Assembly (NCBI GenBank): GCA_024697545.1
Contig: JAILFN010000111.1
Location: 1 to 64,000 of the forward strand
DNA length: 64,000 nt
Reading direction: 5' to 3'
Source of the DNA: Ruminococcus sp.
GTDB lineage: Bacteria; Bacillota; Clostridia; Oscillospirales; Ruminococcaceae
Shown here: piece by piece, positions 20,636-30,321 of the stretch
Layout of the letters: every line of letters starts with the position of its first letter
How positions within the stretch are numbered: position 1 is the first letter of the stretch
Position numbers and translations under genes: made by a program
The notes under the pieces: generated by a model
The model's database searches: none
What the model was told of the DNA's origin: nothing
What the model saw: only the letters and a program-made list of their open reading frames with translations

Positions 20636-20670
20636 GCTGTTTTATCATTATCTCGAAAAGGAAAAATTCA

Positions 20671-22104
20671 TTATTCGGTAGGAGTGTCGGAGATCTTGGT
20701 GTTAGCTTCGTTGATAAGGAAGTCAACAGCCTTCTCGTTAGCCGAACGGCACTCTGTCCAGGTGGTAGCTCCGCCGCCTGTTACCATTGTAGCCTGAGAT
20801 ACGGTCATCATAAGAGAATCCATCTCGGTAGAAACACCGCTCTGGAAGTCGAATACAGGGTTGGCAAGAGCCATCTCGTGGATCCTGTTCCTCATATCTA
20901 CCATGTCCTGATTCCACTTGTACTCCTCGGTGAGGGTCTTCTCGGTGATCTCCTGGGTGTTGTTCTTTGCTACCATCAGGCAGTTCATGTAAGCTGCAAA
21001 GCCTTCGGGGTTGGGAGCGCCCTTGCAGAGGTTAAAGCCTTCAACTCTCGAAGAGATGTAGTATGTATCGCTGTCGGGATCTCTCGGCATCGGAACGAAC
21101 ATGATCTCGCCTGCCTCAACATCGCCGAAGGGCTTTGCGTTCTCAACAGAAACTTCAATGCCCCACAGACCAACGGGTATGAACAGCGTCTGATAGGTTC
21201 CGAGACCTTCACCTGTTGTGCCGTCGCCTCTTGTGTTCCAGTTGTTGGAAGAGCGGTCGAATACAACGTTGTTCTTCTGAAGCTCATACATGAAGTTCTG
21301 TACCTTCTCGATCTGGGGATCAGCCATGTTGTTTACCAGCTTGCCGTCCTCAAGTCCGATCATCGGCTTGCCGCAGGATTCGGAGATAGCCTTTACATAC
21401 CAGTAGCCGTCGAGAGCGTACTTGTCGTTGTCAGCATCGGTAAAGCTCAGGCACATATCCTTGAATACGTCCCATGTCCACTCGTCGTTTTCAAACAGCT
21501 CGGCGGGATCGTCAAGACCGTTGTCTGCGATGGTAGTGGTGTTGTATACGCAAACGTAGTTGGGGGATACGTCGATCACGGCAACGTAGTGCTTGCCGTT
21601 GAATATGAAATTATCGCTGGAAGCCTTGGTGTCAGCCCACAGATCGGAATCAAGGTCGATAACGTCGTCGATGGGATCGAACATTCCCTTGATAGCGCCC
21701 TTGGGGAAGGTGTCCATATCGGAAGCAGGGAAGAAGTCGGGAGAGTTCTTGCCCATTACCTGAGATGCAAGGTCGTCATAACGGGTGTTCCATGTGGTCT
21801 GCACCCACTTTACCTTGCCGCCGTACTTCTGCTCGAAAAGCTCAAGTCCGGGGGACTTTACTGCGCCGTCGGTGGGGTTGATGTCATAATGCGCGAGCCA
21901 CTTGATCTCCTTGTTCTCAAGCTCGATGTCGGGCAGCTGATCCTTCAACTCGCCGATAGTCTCCTTATCCTCTTCGGAAAGGTCAACGCCGGGCTTGGTA
22001 GTAGCCTCTTCCTTACCTTCGCCCTTCTTTGCACCGCAGGAAATAAACGATGCAGCAAGAGAAAGTGCAAGTGCTCCGGCTAAAAGTCTCTTCATTTTTT
22101 TCAT
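20671..22104 (-). CDS. ABC transporter extracellular solute-binding protein (family 1-like lipoprotein)
   Basis: Lipobox LAASFISCGAK; FEQKYGGKVKWVQTTWNTRYDDLASQVMGKNSPDFFPA. Confidence 0.85.
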   Translation of the reverse strand: MKKMKRLLAGALALSLAASFISCGAKKGEGKEEATTKPGVDLSEEDKETIGELKDQLPDIELENKEIKWLAHYDINPTDGAVKSPGLELFEQKYGGKVKWVQTTWNTRYDDLASQVMGKNSPDFFPASDMDTFPKGAIKGMFDPIDDVIDLDSDLWADTKASSDNFIFNGKHYVAVIDVSPNYVCVYNTTTIADNGLDDPAELFENDEWTWDVFKDMCLSFTDADNDKYALDGYWYVKAISESCGKPMIGLEDGKLVNNMADPQIEKVQNFMYELQKNNVVFDRSSNNWNTRGDGTTGEGLGTYQTLFIPVGLWGIEVSVENAKPFGDVEAGEIMFVPMPRDPDSDTYYISSRVEGFNLCKGAPNPEGFAAYMNCLMVAKNNTQEITEKTLTEEYKWNQDMVDMRNRIHEMALANPVFDFQSGVSTEMDSLMMTVSQATMVTGGGATTWTECRSANEKAVDFLINEANTKISDTPTE

Positions 22105-22386
22105 TGTTATAAAACCTCCTAAATATCATAAAAAGCATAAATACACTATTTAAATTACTAACCAATAACATTATAGCAAAAATCTGATATCTTTTCAATC
22201 GGCATTTTGCAATATAAACCTTGTTATTTTTTAGCGTTTTAAACAAAAAGGCAGTGCTTTATTATACGAATACGTTTACAGAAAACGATTACCAAAAGCA
22301 ATTTTGACAAATTAACATAAAATTTACACAACTGCATTTGAGTCTCTGTAAGGCGCTGTCATACGCCGTGTTCGGTCTGAAATAAA

Positions 22387-22416
22387 AGACCGGCTGTGAA
22401 ACCCCACAGTCGGTCT
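22387..22416 (-). terminator. terminator of orphan HATPase gene
   Basis: AGACCGGCTGTG AAAC CCCACAGTCGGTCT hairpin; minus-strand T-rich tail. Confidence 0.65.
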
Positions 22417-22440
22417 CGGTACAAGCATTTCCTCTGCTTC

Positions 22441-23496
22441 TCATCTTATGAACTTGTCGGTAAATTCCGAATACCTTATCCCCGTGATATCGCTGCCTTT
22501 CAGCAGGATATCCCTGACGATGCCGCTTTTGTTTTTCTCAAAAGCCGATGGTGAATAAAGCATAAGATCGCTGCGCGGGTCGGAGCAGGGGAGAGTAATC
22601 CTTGCGGTAAGCCCTTTCTCGCTCTTTATGAAACAAAGCCCGCCGCCCTGCCGCGAGGCGAAAATGTCACAGATAGCGATACCCAGCCCTTCGCTCTCGC
22701 CGCCGTCTTTCCTGACAGAAAAAACCTGCCTGCTTTTTTCAAGCAGCCCGGGGTCTGCGGAAGTTCCGTTGTCGGTTATTTCTATATAAATACTGCCGTC
22801 TTTTTTATAAGCCTCGAGCGTGATCTTTTTGGGCGCTGCATTGCAGTAGAGCCATGCGTTTGAAAGCAGATTCGATACCGCAAAGCCGAGCCCTGCCCTG
22901 TACACGCGGCAGAATAAGCCTTCATCGCAGAAAAACTCGAACTCAGTATCCGAACGGCAGGCGATCAGCTTTCCGAATTCGTTGCAGGTGCGTCTGAGGG
23001 CGATGCTTATGTCGGAATACGGCTGCTCCCTGTCGGAGGAGAGTATCATAAACATAGCCGTCTTGTTTGAAAATGAGGACATCAGCTGCCGTATCCCCAG
23101 TTCATCGGGGTCGATGCCCGCAGCCGCACTGCGCTCAGCAAGCTCTGTGATGCTGTCTTTAAGTTCGTTGTACTGCTTAGCGTATTCCCTGAAAGCCGCC
23201 AGCGGTGCCGCGATCTCAAGCACTGCCGCCGCGTTGTATACCTCAAACAGAAAGTACCTGACCTTTCCGCCCGTTTTCACGGGGGTGATCTTCAGCGTGT
23301 CTCCGCTGCTGAGGGGGATGGTAACTTCCTTTTCGGGCTTTCCCTGTACAGATCTTTTGTCGGCTGAGAGCAGTATATCGCTTATCTTTCTTTCGGAATT
23401 TGTCCATATAGTCTCGAGATCAAAGTCGGTCAGAAAAGCCTCACGGTGTGAGTTTTTCAGTATATCGATCAGTATGCCGTAGTCTTTCTCGCTCAT
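22441..23496 (-). CDS. histidine-kinase-like ATPase domain protein (orphan)
   Basis: C-terminal HATPase_c: NLLSNAWLYCNAA, EITDNGTSADP, SEGLGIAICDIFASRQGG; start moved to internal Met. Confidence 0.75.
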   Translation of the reverse strand: MSEKDYGILIDILKNSHREAFLTDFDLETIWTNSERKISDILLSADKRSVQGKPEKEVTIPLSSGDTLKITPVKTGGKVRYFLFEVYNAAAVLEIAAPLAAFREYAKQYNELKDSITELAERSAAAGIDPDELGIRQLMSSFSNKTAMFMILSSDREQPYSDISIALRRTCNEFGKLIACRSDTEFEFFCDEGLFCRVYRAGLGFAVSNLLSNAWLYCNAAPKKITLEAYKKDGSIYIEITDNGTSADPGLLEKSRQVFSVRKDGGESEGLGIAICDIFASRQGGGLCFIKSEKGLTARITLPCSDPRSDLMLYSPSAFEKNKSGIVRDILLKGSDITGIRYSEFTDKFIR

Positions 23497-23822
23497 TAAC
23501 TGCCTTTCCCATAAACGTTGACCGCCCACAGGAGCGGTATGCGCCGTGATCTTCGTTTTCTCGGATCCTTTGAATTATATCATCGCTGTCTGGCATTGTC
23601 AAACAAACAGGCGGTAGATGGAATTTTATATTGATATGTAAAATTACCGTATCTCATGAAGATGCCGTAAACTAAAAATATCACAAATAGTGATATTTTA
23701 TATACCATGTTCTCTTTTGGTACACTTTTGTTTATTATTTATTCACAAATTTCATGGTGCGTTTTTGTTGAAAATACCGTACTCATAAGTGTGTAGAACA
23801 TGATAATTCGGTGTTTTTTACA

Positions 23823-23851
23823 TTGACTTTCGGTAAAAAATGCCTTATAAT
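23823..23851 (+). promoter_or_regulatory. sigma-A-like promoter for zinc-ribbon protein
   Basis: TTGACT-N17-TATAAT. Confidence 0.75.
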
Positions 23852-23922
23852 TAATATGGACAGAATTGTCCGAAAATATCCGGCGTTCGTCGGAGAATAC
23901 TTATTTATATGGAGGTAATAAT

Positions 23923-26007
23923 ATGCCTAGATTTTGCGGAAATTGCGGCAAGCCCGCAGGAGATTCCGAAAAATTCTGCGCAGGCTGCGGAGCTGCACTT
24001 CCCGAAGTTGCTCAGGTATCTTCGCCCGTTGAGACGGCAGCGGAGAATATCCCTCAGCAGCCCGCTGCTGCTCAGACACAGCCCGCAGCAGGGTTCAATT
24101 CATTTGGACAGAATAATCAGGCTTTCAATGATCCCGGTGCAGCAGCACCGCAGGCAGGAGCAGTTCCCGGCGTAAGCCCCGCGTCAGCTGCCGCAGGCGC
24201 GATCAAGAAGCTCAACCCCGTGCCCCTTATCATCGGTGCGGCGGCTATCATTCTTGTTATAGTAGCTATCGTGATCGTTTCCCGCCTTACCCGCTTTGAG
24301 AAGATCGACGCTAAAGATCTCGTGGACGTTGATTTCTACGGTCCTGACGGCTACGGCGAGTGCTATGCTCAGCTCGATGTCGATCCTTACTTTGCATCTG
24401 CGGAGTACGACATAGAGTATGAAGATTTCTCGATCACCAAGGGCGGCGAGGAGTATGACAAGATCAAGTACAGCCCCTATTTCGCCGAGAAGAAGTCCAA
24501 GCTCGAAGATGCCTACAAGAAGGCTAAGTCGGGCAGCGACGCTAAGGATATGAGAGATGCTCTTCTGAACACAAACAAGAAGACAGACACCTTCTCCATC
24601 ACCGTTAAGCCTTCAAAGTCTTCGGGTCTGAAGAACGGCGATAAGGTCACCGTTGAAGTTAAGTATGATGAGGAAGATCTCAAGGAAGCTAATATCAAGC
24701 TTACCAACACCAAGTTTGAAGTTGAGGTAAAGGGTCTTGCCGAAGCCGAGACTATCGACGCATTCGATGGCTTTGCTCCCAAGTTCACAGGTCTTGACGG
24801 AAACGGCGAGCTCGAGTATTCCACCACAAACAGCAAGTTTGATTTCGTGACCTACTACCTCGAGGAAGGCAGCTCCTATAACCTCAGCAACGGCGACGAG
24901 CTCAAGTTCTCCGCCAGCCTCTATGTATCTGATACTCATCCCCTTGATGAAAAGGATTCCTCCAAGGGCGTTTGGTTCACCTATGAGGGAAAGGTCTATG
25001 TATGGCCCTATGACGGCACTTCTGCCACCCAGTCCTTCAAGGTAGACGGACTTACTCCTCTTGAGGAGATAGATCCTACCGATGAGATCGTTCTTGAGTA
25101 TGAGAGCGCTTCTCCGTTCCTGAACGTTTCCGCTAAACTCAAGGACGGCAGCAAGATCGCCGATGACGTTTACCTCAACGTTGATGGTGGTTACGACCAC
25201 AAGTACAAGATCGGCGATAAGGTAAAGGTGCTCGTAAGCACTTACAGCTCTCTCGCTAACAACGGCTATAAGCTCAAGGGTACGCCCAATGCTGACGGCT
25301 ACTATGAGTATGAGATCCCAGTTGCCGATAACGCTCCCAGATATGTAGATAACGGCATCGCTAAGGAAGTTGATGAGGGTATCGCTAAGGAAGTCAAGAA
25401 CCAGGAGACTTCTCTGAAGCAGGATCTGCAGGGCTCTTCCTACTACAAGGGTCTCTCGATCGACAGCAAGGTCAAGAAGATCACCAAGCTTGAAAAGCTC
25501 GATTCCTATATTTCCGTAAACGACATCACAGAGTACGAGTCCCTCGGCTGGTCTAGCTATGTTAACTACTACAGCAACATCTATAAGGTAGACTGCAAGC
25601 TCGAAAAGGGCAACGCTACAATCTATGTTGTAATGTCCTTCAAGGATGTTATAAAGAACGAGGACGGCACATTCAGCATGAACGACTATGTTGATCTCTC
25701 CGCTTACGAGAAGAAGGAAGAAGCCGTTGAAGCTGTTAAGGGCGTTGAAGGCTACACCGTTACTAACGTAAAGGATTGCGAAGCTGACGCTGCTGCTCCT
25801 TCTTCTGCTGCTCCCGAGGAGCCCGCAGAGACTGCCGACAGCGCTGCTGAGACTCAGCCCGCAGAGTCCGAAGCTCCTGCAGAGACTTCCGCTCCCGAGG
25901 CTGAATCCGCTGCTGAAACTTCCGCCGAGACCGAGAAGGAAGAGGCAAAGGATGAGTCTAAGGCAGACGAAAAGGCTGATGCCAAGGATGATTCCAAGGC
26001 TGCCTGA
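23923..26007 (+). CDS. zinc-ribbon, single-TM, large extracellular domain protein
   Basis: MPRFCGNCGKPAGDSEKFCAGCGA; TM VPLIIGAAAIILVIVAIVIV; acidic Ala/Glu/Ser tail; strong AAG/ATC/GAC codon bias. Confidence 0.85.
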   Translation: MPRFCGNCGKPAGDSEKFCAGCGAALPEVAQVSSPVETAAENIPQQPAAAQTQPAAGFNSFGQNNQAFNDPGAAAPQAGAVPGVSPASAAAGAIKKLNPVPLIIGAAAIILVIVAIVIVSRLTRFEKIDAKDLVDVDFYGPDGYGECYAQLDVDPYFASAEYDIEYEDFSITKGGEEYDKIKYSPYFAEKKSKLEDAYKKAKSGSDAKDMRDALLNTNKKTDTFSITVKPSKSSGLKNGDKVTVEVKYDEEDLKEANIKLTNTKFEVEVKGLAEAETIDAFDGFAPKFTGLDGNGELEYSTTNSKFDFVTYYLEEGSSYNLSNGDELKFSASLYVSDTHPLDEKDSSKGVWFTYEGKVYVWPYDGTSATQSFKVDGLTPLEEIDPTDEIVLEYESASPFLNVSAKLKDGSKIADDVYLNVDGGYDHKYKIGDKVKVLVSTYSSLANNGYKLKGTPNADGYYEYEIPVADNAPRYVDNGIAKEVDEGIAKEVKNQETSLKQDLQGSSYYKGLSIDSKVKKITKLEKLDSYISVNDITEYESLGWSSYVNYYSNIYKVDCKLEKGNATIYVVMSFKDVIKNEDGTFSMNDYVDLSAYEKKEEAVEAVKGVEGYTVTNVKDCEADAAAPSSAAPEEPAETADSAAETQPAESEAPAETSAPEAESAAETSAETEKEEAKDESKADEKADAKDDSKAA

Positions 26008-26045
26008 TCTTTGGCTGAATGAAGAATTGAATATGTGAATATACA

Positions 26046-26085
26046 GAGCCGACAGACCGCAAAACGTCTGTCGGTTCTTTTTTGC
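26046..26085 (+). terminator. intrinsic terminator
   Basis: GAGCCGACAGAC CGCAAAAC GTCTGTCGGTTC TTTTTT. Confidence 0.8.
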
Positions 26086-26233
26086 CTTTTGAATGAATAA
26101 AAATGATGTATGCAATATGTTAAAATTGCACAAATATTCGAGATTGCTATTGAAATATAATGTCGTATATGGTAAAATATAAGTGTAGGAAAAAACCGTA
26201 TGTTCGAGTTTTTTAGAAAAGGAAGTGATAGTT

Positions 26234-27820
26234 ATGAATGTTATGTTTATCGGCGCAACTCATGAGGTCACGGGCAGCTGTACCTATATCGAGGCTTGCG
26301 GAAAACGCTTTCTTGTTGATTTCGGAATGGAGCAGGGCATCAATGTTTTTGAGAACGTAAAGATCCCCTGCGCTCCGTCACAGATAGATTTTGTACTTTT
26401 GACTCACGCTCATATCGACCACTCGGGACTCCTGCCGCTGCTTTGTGCGGGCGGCTTTTCGGGACAGATCCACTGCCAGAAAGCTACGGCGAACCTATGC
26501 TCGATAATGCTTCGCGATTCGGCACATATACAGGAGTTTGAAGCTGAGTGGAGAAGCCGTAAGGGCAAGCGTAAAGGCAATACCGAGGTCGAGCCTCTTT
26601 ACACCATTGCCGACGCAGAGCTCGCTATCAAGGCGATGTGCCCGCATGATTATGAGGAGGAGATCACCCTCGCTGACGGCATCAGAGTGATGTTCCGCGA
26701 CGCGGGTCACCTGCTCGGTTCGTCGGGTATCAAGATAACGCTGACCGAAGACGGCGAGACCCGCTCGATAGTCTTTTCGGGAGATATCGGCAATAACTCT
26801 ATCCCGCTTATCCGCGACCCGATCTACTTTGAGGACGCCGACTACGTCGTTATGGAATCTACCTACGGCGACCGCCGCCACGACAAGCCCGAGGATTACC
26901 CGACAGCTCTCGCCGAGTATATCGACATGACGCTCGGCAGGGGCGGAAACGTTGTTATCCCCTCGTTTGCGGTCGGCAGGACTCAGGAGCTGCTTTATTA
27001 TTTCAGACAGATAAAGGAGCAGGGGCTCGTCAAGAGCTTCCCCGATTTCCCAGTATATATCGACTCCCCCCTCGCTATCGAGGCGACTAAGATCTTCAGC
27101 GCAAATGAGGACAGCTGCTACGATAAGGAGGCACGCGAGTTTATCGAAAAGGGCATCAACCCCATCGCCTTTGACGGGCTGAGGGTCGCCGTCACCAGCG
27201 ACGAATCCCGAATGATAAACTTCGATAAAACGCCGAAGGTCATAATCTCTGCAAGCGGTATGTGCGAAGCGGGCAGAGTAAAGCACCACCTGAAACATAA
27301 TCTTTGGCGCAGGGAGTGCCTGATACTCTTTGTGGGATATCAGGCTGTCGGCACACTCGGCAGAAAGCTGGTCGAGGGCGCAGATACAGTCAAGCTTTTC
27401 GGCGAAGATATCACCGTCGGTGCCGATGTCAGGGTGCTCGCGGGACTTAGCGGACACGCCGACCGCGATGGTCTTGATAAGTGGATAACCTCTATCAAAA
27501 AGCCCAGAAGCGTCTTTGTTATACACGGCGATTCCGATTCGGCGGAGTTCTATTCCGCCCACCTCCGCGGCGATTTTGATCTTGACGCATACTGCCCCTA
27601 CAGCGGCGCCGAGCTCGATCTGATAAGCGGCGAATTCAGGAACGTAAAACCTATCCCCGCAGCCAAAAAGCAGCGCGAAGCGACCCCCTATATCCGCTTG
27701 AAGGCAGCGTCCGACCGTTTGCAGTCTATAATCAAACGCTCGCAGGGGCTCAGCAACAAGGAGCTTGCGGCAATGGCTGATACACTAAATAACCTCTGCG
27801 CGAAATGGGAGCAGAGCTGA
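26234..27820 (+). CDS. MBL-fold/beta-CASP RNA-processing exonuclease-like protein
   Basis: MNVMFIGATHEVTGSCTYIE; LTHAHIDHSGLLPLL; SASGMCEAGRVKHHLKHNL; GLSGHADRDGL. Confidence 0.93.
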   Translation: MNVMFIGATHEVTGSCTYIEACGKRFLVDFGMEQGINVFENVKIPCAPSQIDFVLLTHAHIDHSGLLPLLCAGGFSGQIHCQKATANLCSIMLRDSAHIQEFEAEWRSRKGKRKGNTEVEPLYTIADAELAIKAMCPHDYEEEITLADGIRVMFRDAGHLLGSSGIKITLTEDGETRSIVFSGDIGNNSIPLIRDPIYFEDADYVVMESTYGDRRHDKPEDYPTALAEYIDMTLGRGGNVVIPSFAVGRTQELLYYFRQIKEQGLVKSFPDFPVYIDSPLAIEATKIFSANEDSCYDKEAREFIEKGINPIAFDGLRVAVTSDESRMINFDKTPKVIISASGMCEAGRVKHHLKHNLWRRECLILFVGYQAVGTLGRKLVEGADTVKLFGEDITVGADVRVLAGLSGHADRDGLDKWITSIKKPRSVFVIHGDSDSAEFYSAHLRGDFDLDAYCPYSGAELDLISGEFRNVKPIPAAKKQREATPYIRLKAASDRLQSIIKRSQGLSNKELAAMADTLNNLCAKWEQS

Positions 27821-27835
27821 AAACAGGAGAACAGT

Positions 27836-28765
27836 ATGAATATTATTGACATAAAGGAACTTAATGAACGTCTGGAAAGGTCGCCCGCCGAGTATATCGG
27901 CGAATGCTGCGACAAATATAATGATGAATGCACGAAGATCGCCGAAAAGATCTCCGAGACTGCGTCCGAGCGCCCGATCATTCTTCTGTCGGGACCCTCG
28001 GGCTCGGGCAAGACGACCTCGGCGCTGAAGATCGAAGCTGTACTCGATAAGATGGGCATGGAAACTCACACCATCTCGATGGATAATTATTTCCTTCCGA
28101 AGCACCTAGTGCAGGTGTTCGATGAGAACAATCAGATCGACTATGAATCACCGCTGCGGATAGATATCCCGCTGCTCAGGGAACATATGATGAAGATCGC
28201 AAACTGCGAGCCTGTAGATGTCCCGTACTTTGATTTCGTCTCTCAGGACAGAGCGGGCGGACGTGAGCTGCGCCGCAAAAAGGGCGAGATAGTCCTCTTC
28301 GAGGGTATCCACGCGCTCAATCCCGAAGTGACGGGCACCGATGATATCGCAAGCTGCATCTACGTCAGCGTCCGCACAAGGATAAGGCTCTCTGACGGCA
28401 GCCTTGTCCACCCCAAGCTGATAAGGCTTATGCGACGGCTGATCCGCGACAGGAATTTCAGGAACCGATGCCCCGCAGAAACGCTCGATATGTTTGAAAG
28501 CGTGCAGAAGGGCGAGGACAATTACATAAACCCCTACAAATTCCGCGCACATTTTGACGTTGATACCTTCCACGGATTCGAGCCCGCGCTCTTCAAGCCG
28601 CTGCTCGATGATGACATCAGGGCGCTGATGGAGACATACGAGCCCTTTGAGGAGTTCCTCCCGATAAGCAAGCTGCTGAAAGAATCGTCACAGATCAGCG
28701 AAACCCTCGTTCCACCCGCCGCTCTTGCAAGAGAATTTATCGGCGGAAGCTGCTTTGAATATTGA
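27836..28765 (+). CDS. uridine kinase-like nucleoside kinase
   Basis: ILLSGPSGSGKTTSALKIEAVL; ISMDNYF; LFEGIHALNPEV. Confidence 0.88.
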   Translation: MNIIDIKELNERLERSPAEYIGECCDKYNDECTKIAEKISETASERPIILLSGPSGSGKTTSALKIEAVLDKMGMETHTISMDNYFLPKHLVQVFDENNQIDYESPLRIDIPLLREHMMKIANCEPVDVPYFDFVSQDRAGGRELRRKKGEIVLFEGIHALNPEVTGTDDIASCIYVSVRTRIRLSDGSLVHPKLIRLMRRLIRDRNFRNRCPAETLDMFESVQKGEDNYINPYKFRAHFDVDTFHGFEPALFKPLLDDDIRALMETYEPFEEFLPISKLLKESSQISETLVPPAALAREFIGGSCFEY

Positions 28766-28778
28766 TGAGTATAAATTT

Positions 28779-28810
28779 ACCCCGATCTGTTTCAATGACA
28801 GGTCGGGGTT
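28779..28810. terminator. bidirectional terminator between kinase and ypeB
   Basis: ACCCCGATCTG TTTCAATGA CAGGTCGGGGT between convergent genes. Confidence 0.65.
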
Positions 28811-28818
28811 TAATATTT

Positions 28819-30153
28819 CTATATTGCAAGTGTTCCGTCCTTGCTTTCCAGCAGTATCAGTATCTGCTCTTCATCGCCTGTTTCGGCGTTGAAATATACC
28901 AACACATCACGGTTGCTTTCCGATTTGCACTTGTATTCGTAGCAGTAAGCTTCACCGCCGCCCTCAGTCGGGATCAGCGCCTTGCCCTCGTCGAAGCATT
29001 CGAGGTAGGGCGAAAGCTTCTCCTCACACGAAGTCTTCGAGACTCTTTTTTCAGGGAATTCGCGCCTCTTGTGATTCACGATATATCCCGTCGCGTCAAA
29101 CCCTATCACCTCGCCGTTGTCAAGTGCAATCGATACTTTTATAAGATCGGCGTAGCAGGTGATCCCGTCGATCTCGTAGGCAAAATTTATCGTGCAGATA
29201 TTGCCGACTCTTTCGTAATATGTCACCTTCATATTACTATATCCGTTTTCGGAAAGAAAACCTTCCGCAGAAGCAACAGCCTCTTTAATCTCTATCTTCT
29301 TTTCATCGGGGTTTCTCGACTTTAGAAAATATGAAACTATACCGCCACGCTTTGTAACTGCACATGAAAGTGTGCTGTCCTTGTCGCTAAAGAAATAAGA
29401 AGGCATCTTTCCCGCCGATTCTTCGCGGAGAAAAAGATCGTTCGACGAAACCTTAAGCATCGAAGTACACCTTTGCAGCGCAGTTTCTTTCGTAACTTTA
29501 TCCTTACCCTTTGTAAGCTCCGGCTGCTTTTCCATGATGTGATCTGAAAAGGGACCGTCGTATATCAGAGTGGGGTAAGATGTGAACCCTTCTTCAAATT
29601 CCGTGAAACCCTCGGTGATTCCGATGGGACTATTTTCACTTTGTTCATTATCGTCCTTTGGCAGCGCCATACCTTCGGATAGTTCCTTTTCGATCTCCCA
29701 GATCTTGTCGCACATACTCTTGGAATATTCATGAAGCCGTTTCAGATTGTTGTATTCCTCGCGAGTCATGACCTTTCCCGAAGAGGTCTTTTTTGCAAGA
29801 GCCCGCGAATAATTCCCGACCTGCGAAAGGTACTTGTAGGTGTTCTCCAACTGAAGCTCATCGAGGGGGAGCTGAAGCATCGCGGCTTTTGCCATGTTTG
29901 CCTCACTGAACAGCTTGTCCGCAAGCTCCGACTGCTGCTTGGGCGTTCCCGTGTAGAGCTGCTTTTCAAGCGTGCTGTTGATGTTGTCGGCAGCTGCGGC
30001 AAGATCTTCAACTGCCCTTGTGTAGTTGTTCTTGATGAGGATCTGCTGACGTGCGTTTTCTTTTATCAGGATGTAATTCCTTGCAAACAGCACTGCAATG
30101 GCTGTTACGCTGAATAAGATCAGCCGTATAAGGCTTCTTCTTCCGAGTTTCAT
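28819..30153 (-). CDS. ypeB: germination protein YpeB-like
   Basis: Single N-term TM; GNYSRALAKKTSSGKVMTREEYNNLKRLHEYSKSMCDKI; YDGPFSDHIMEKQPELTKGKDKVTKETALQR; PepSY-like repeats. Confidence 0.9.
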   Translation of the reverse strand: MKLGRRSLIRLILFSVTAIAVLFARNYILIKENARQQILIKNNYTRAVEDLAAAADNINSTLEKQLYTGTPKQQSELADKLFSEANMAKAAMLQLPLDELQLENTYKYLSQVGNYSRALAKKTSSGKVMTREEYNNLKRLHEYSKSMCDKIWEIEKELSEGMALPKDDNEQSENSPIGITEGFTEFEEGFTSYPTLIYDGPFSDHIMEKQPELTKGKDKVTKETALQRCTSMLKVSSNDLFLREESAGKMPSYFFSDKDSTLSCAVTKRGGIVSYFLKSRNPDEKKIEIKEAVASAEGFLSENGYSNMKVTYYERVGNICTINFAYEIDGITCYADLIKVSIALDNGEVIGFDATGYIVNHKRREFPEKRVSKTSCEEKLSPYLECFDEGKALIPTEGGGEAYCYEYKCKSESNRDVLVYFNAETGDEEQILILLESKDGTLAI

Positions 30154-30321
30154 ATTACTATATCTCCTTGCTTTATGGATGCTTTTAACAGTACAAAATA
30201 CTGTACTGCTGCTGAACTGTATTTATTTTATCCCGAATACAAATTATTATTCCCGATTTCCATTTTTATTAATATTTATATGGTATAATTAAATGATAAT
30301 CTGTTGAAAGGATCTGACCAG

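Noticed and set aside
20878-22083. 401-aa ORF antisense to the solute-binding protein
   Set aside because: Sense strand has clear lipobox and family motifs; antisense frame is a codon-bias artefact
24613-26133. 506-aa ORF antisense to the zinc-ribbon protein
   Set aside because: Mirrors a strongly codon-biased sense gene; Leu/Ser/Gly low complexity, no RBS or family resemblance
26495-27562. 355-aa antisense ORF in the beta-CASP gene
   Set aside because: Sense gene has catalytic MBL motifs throughout
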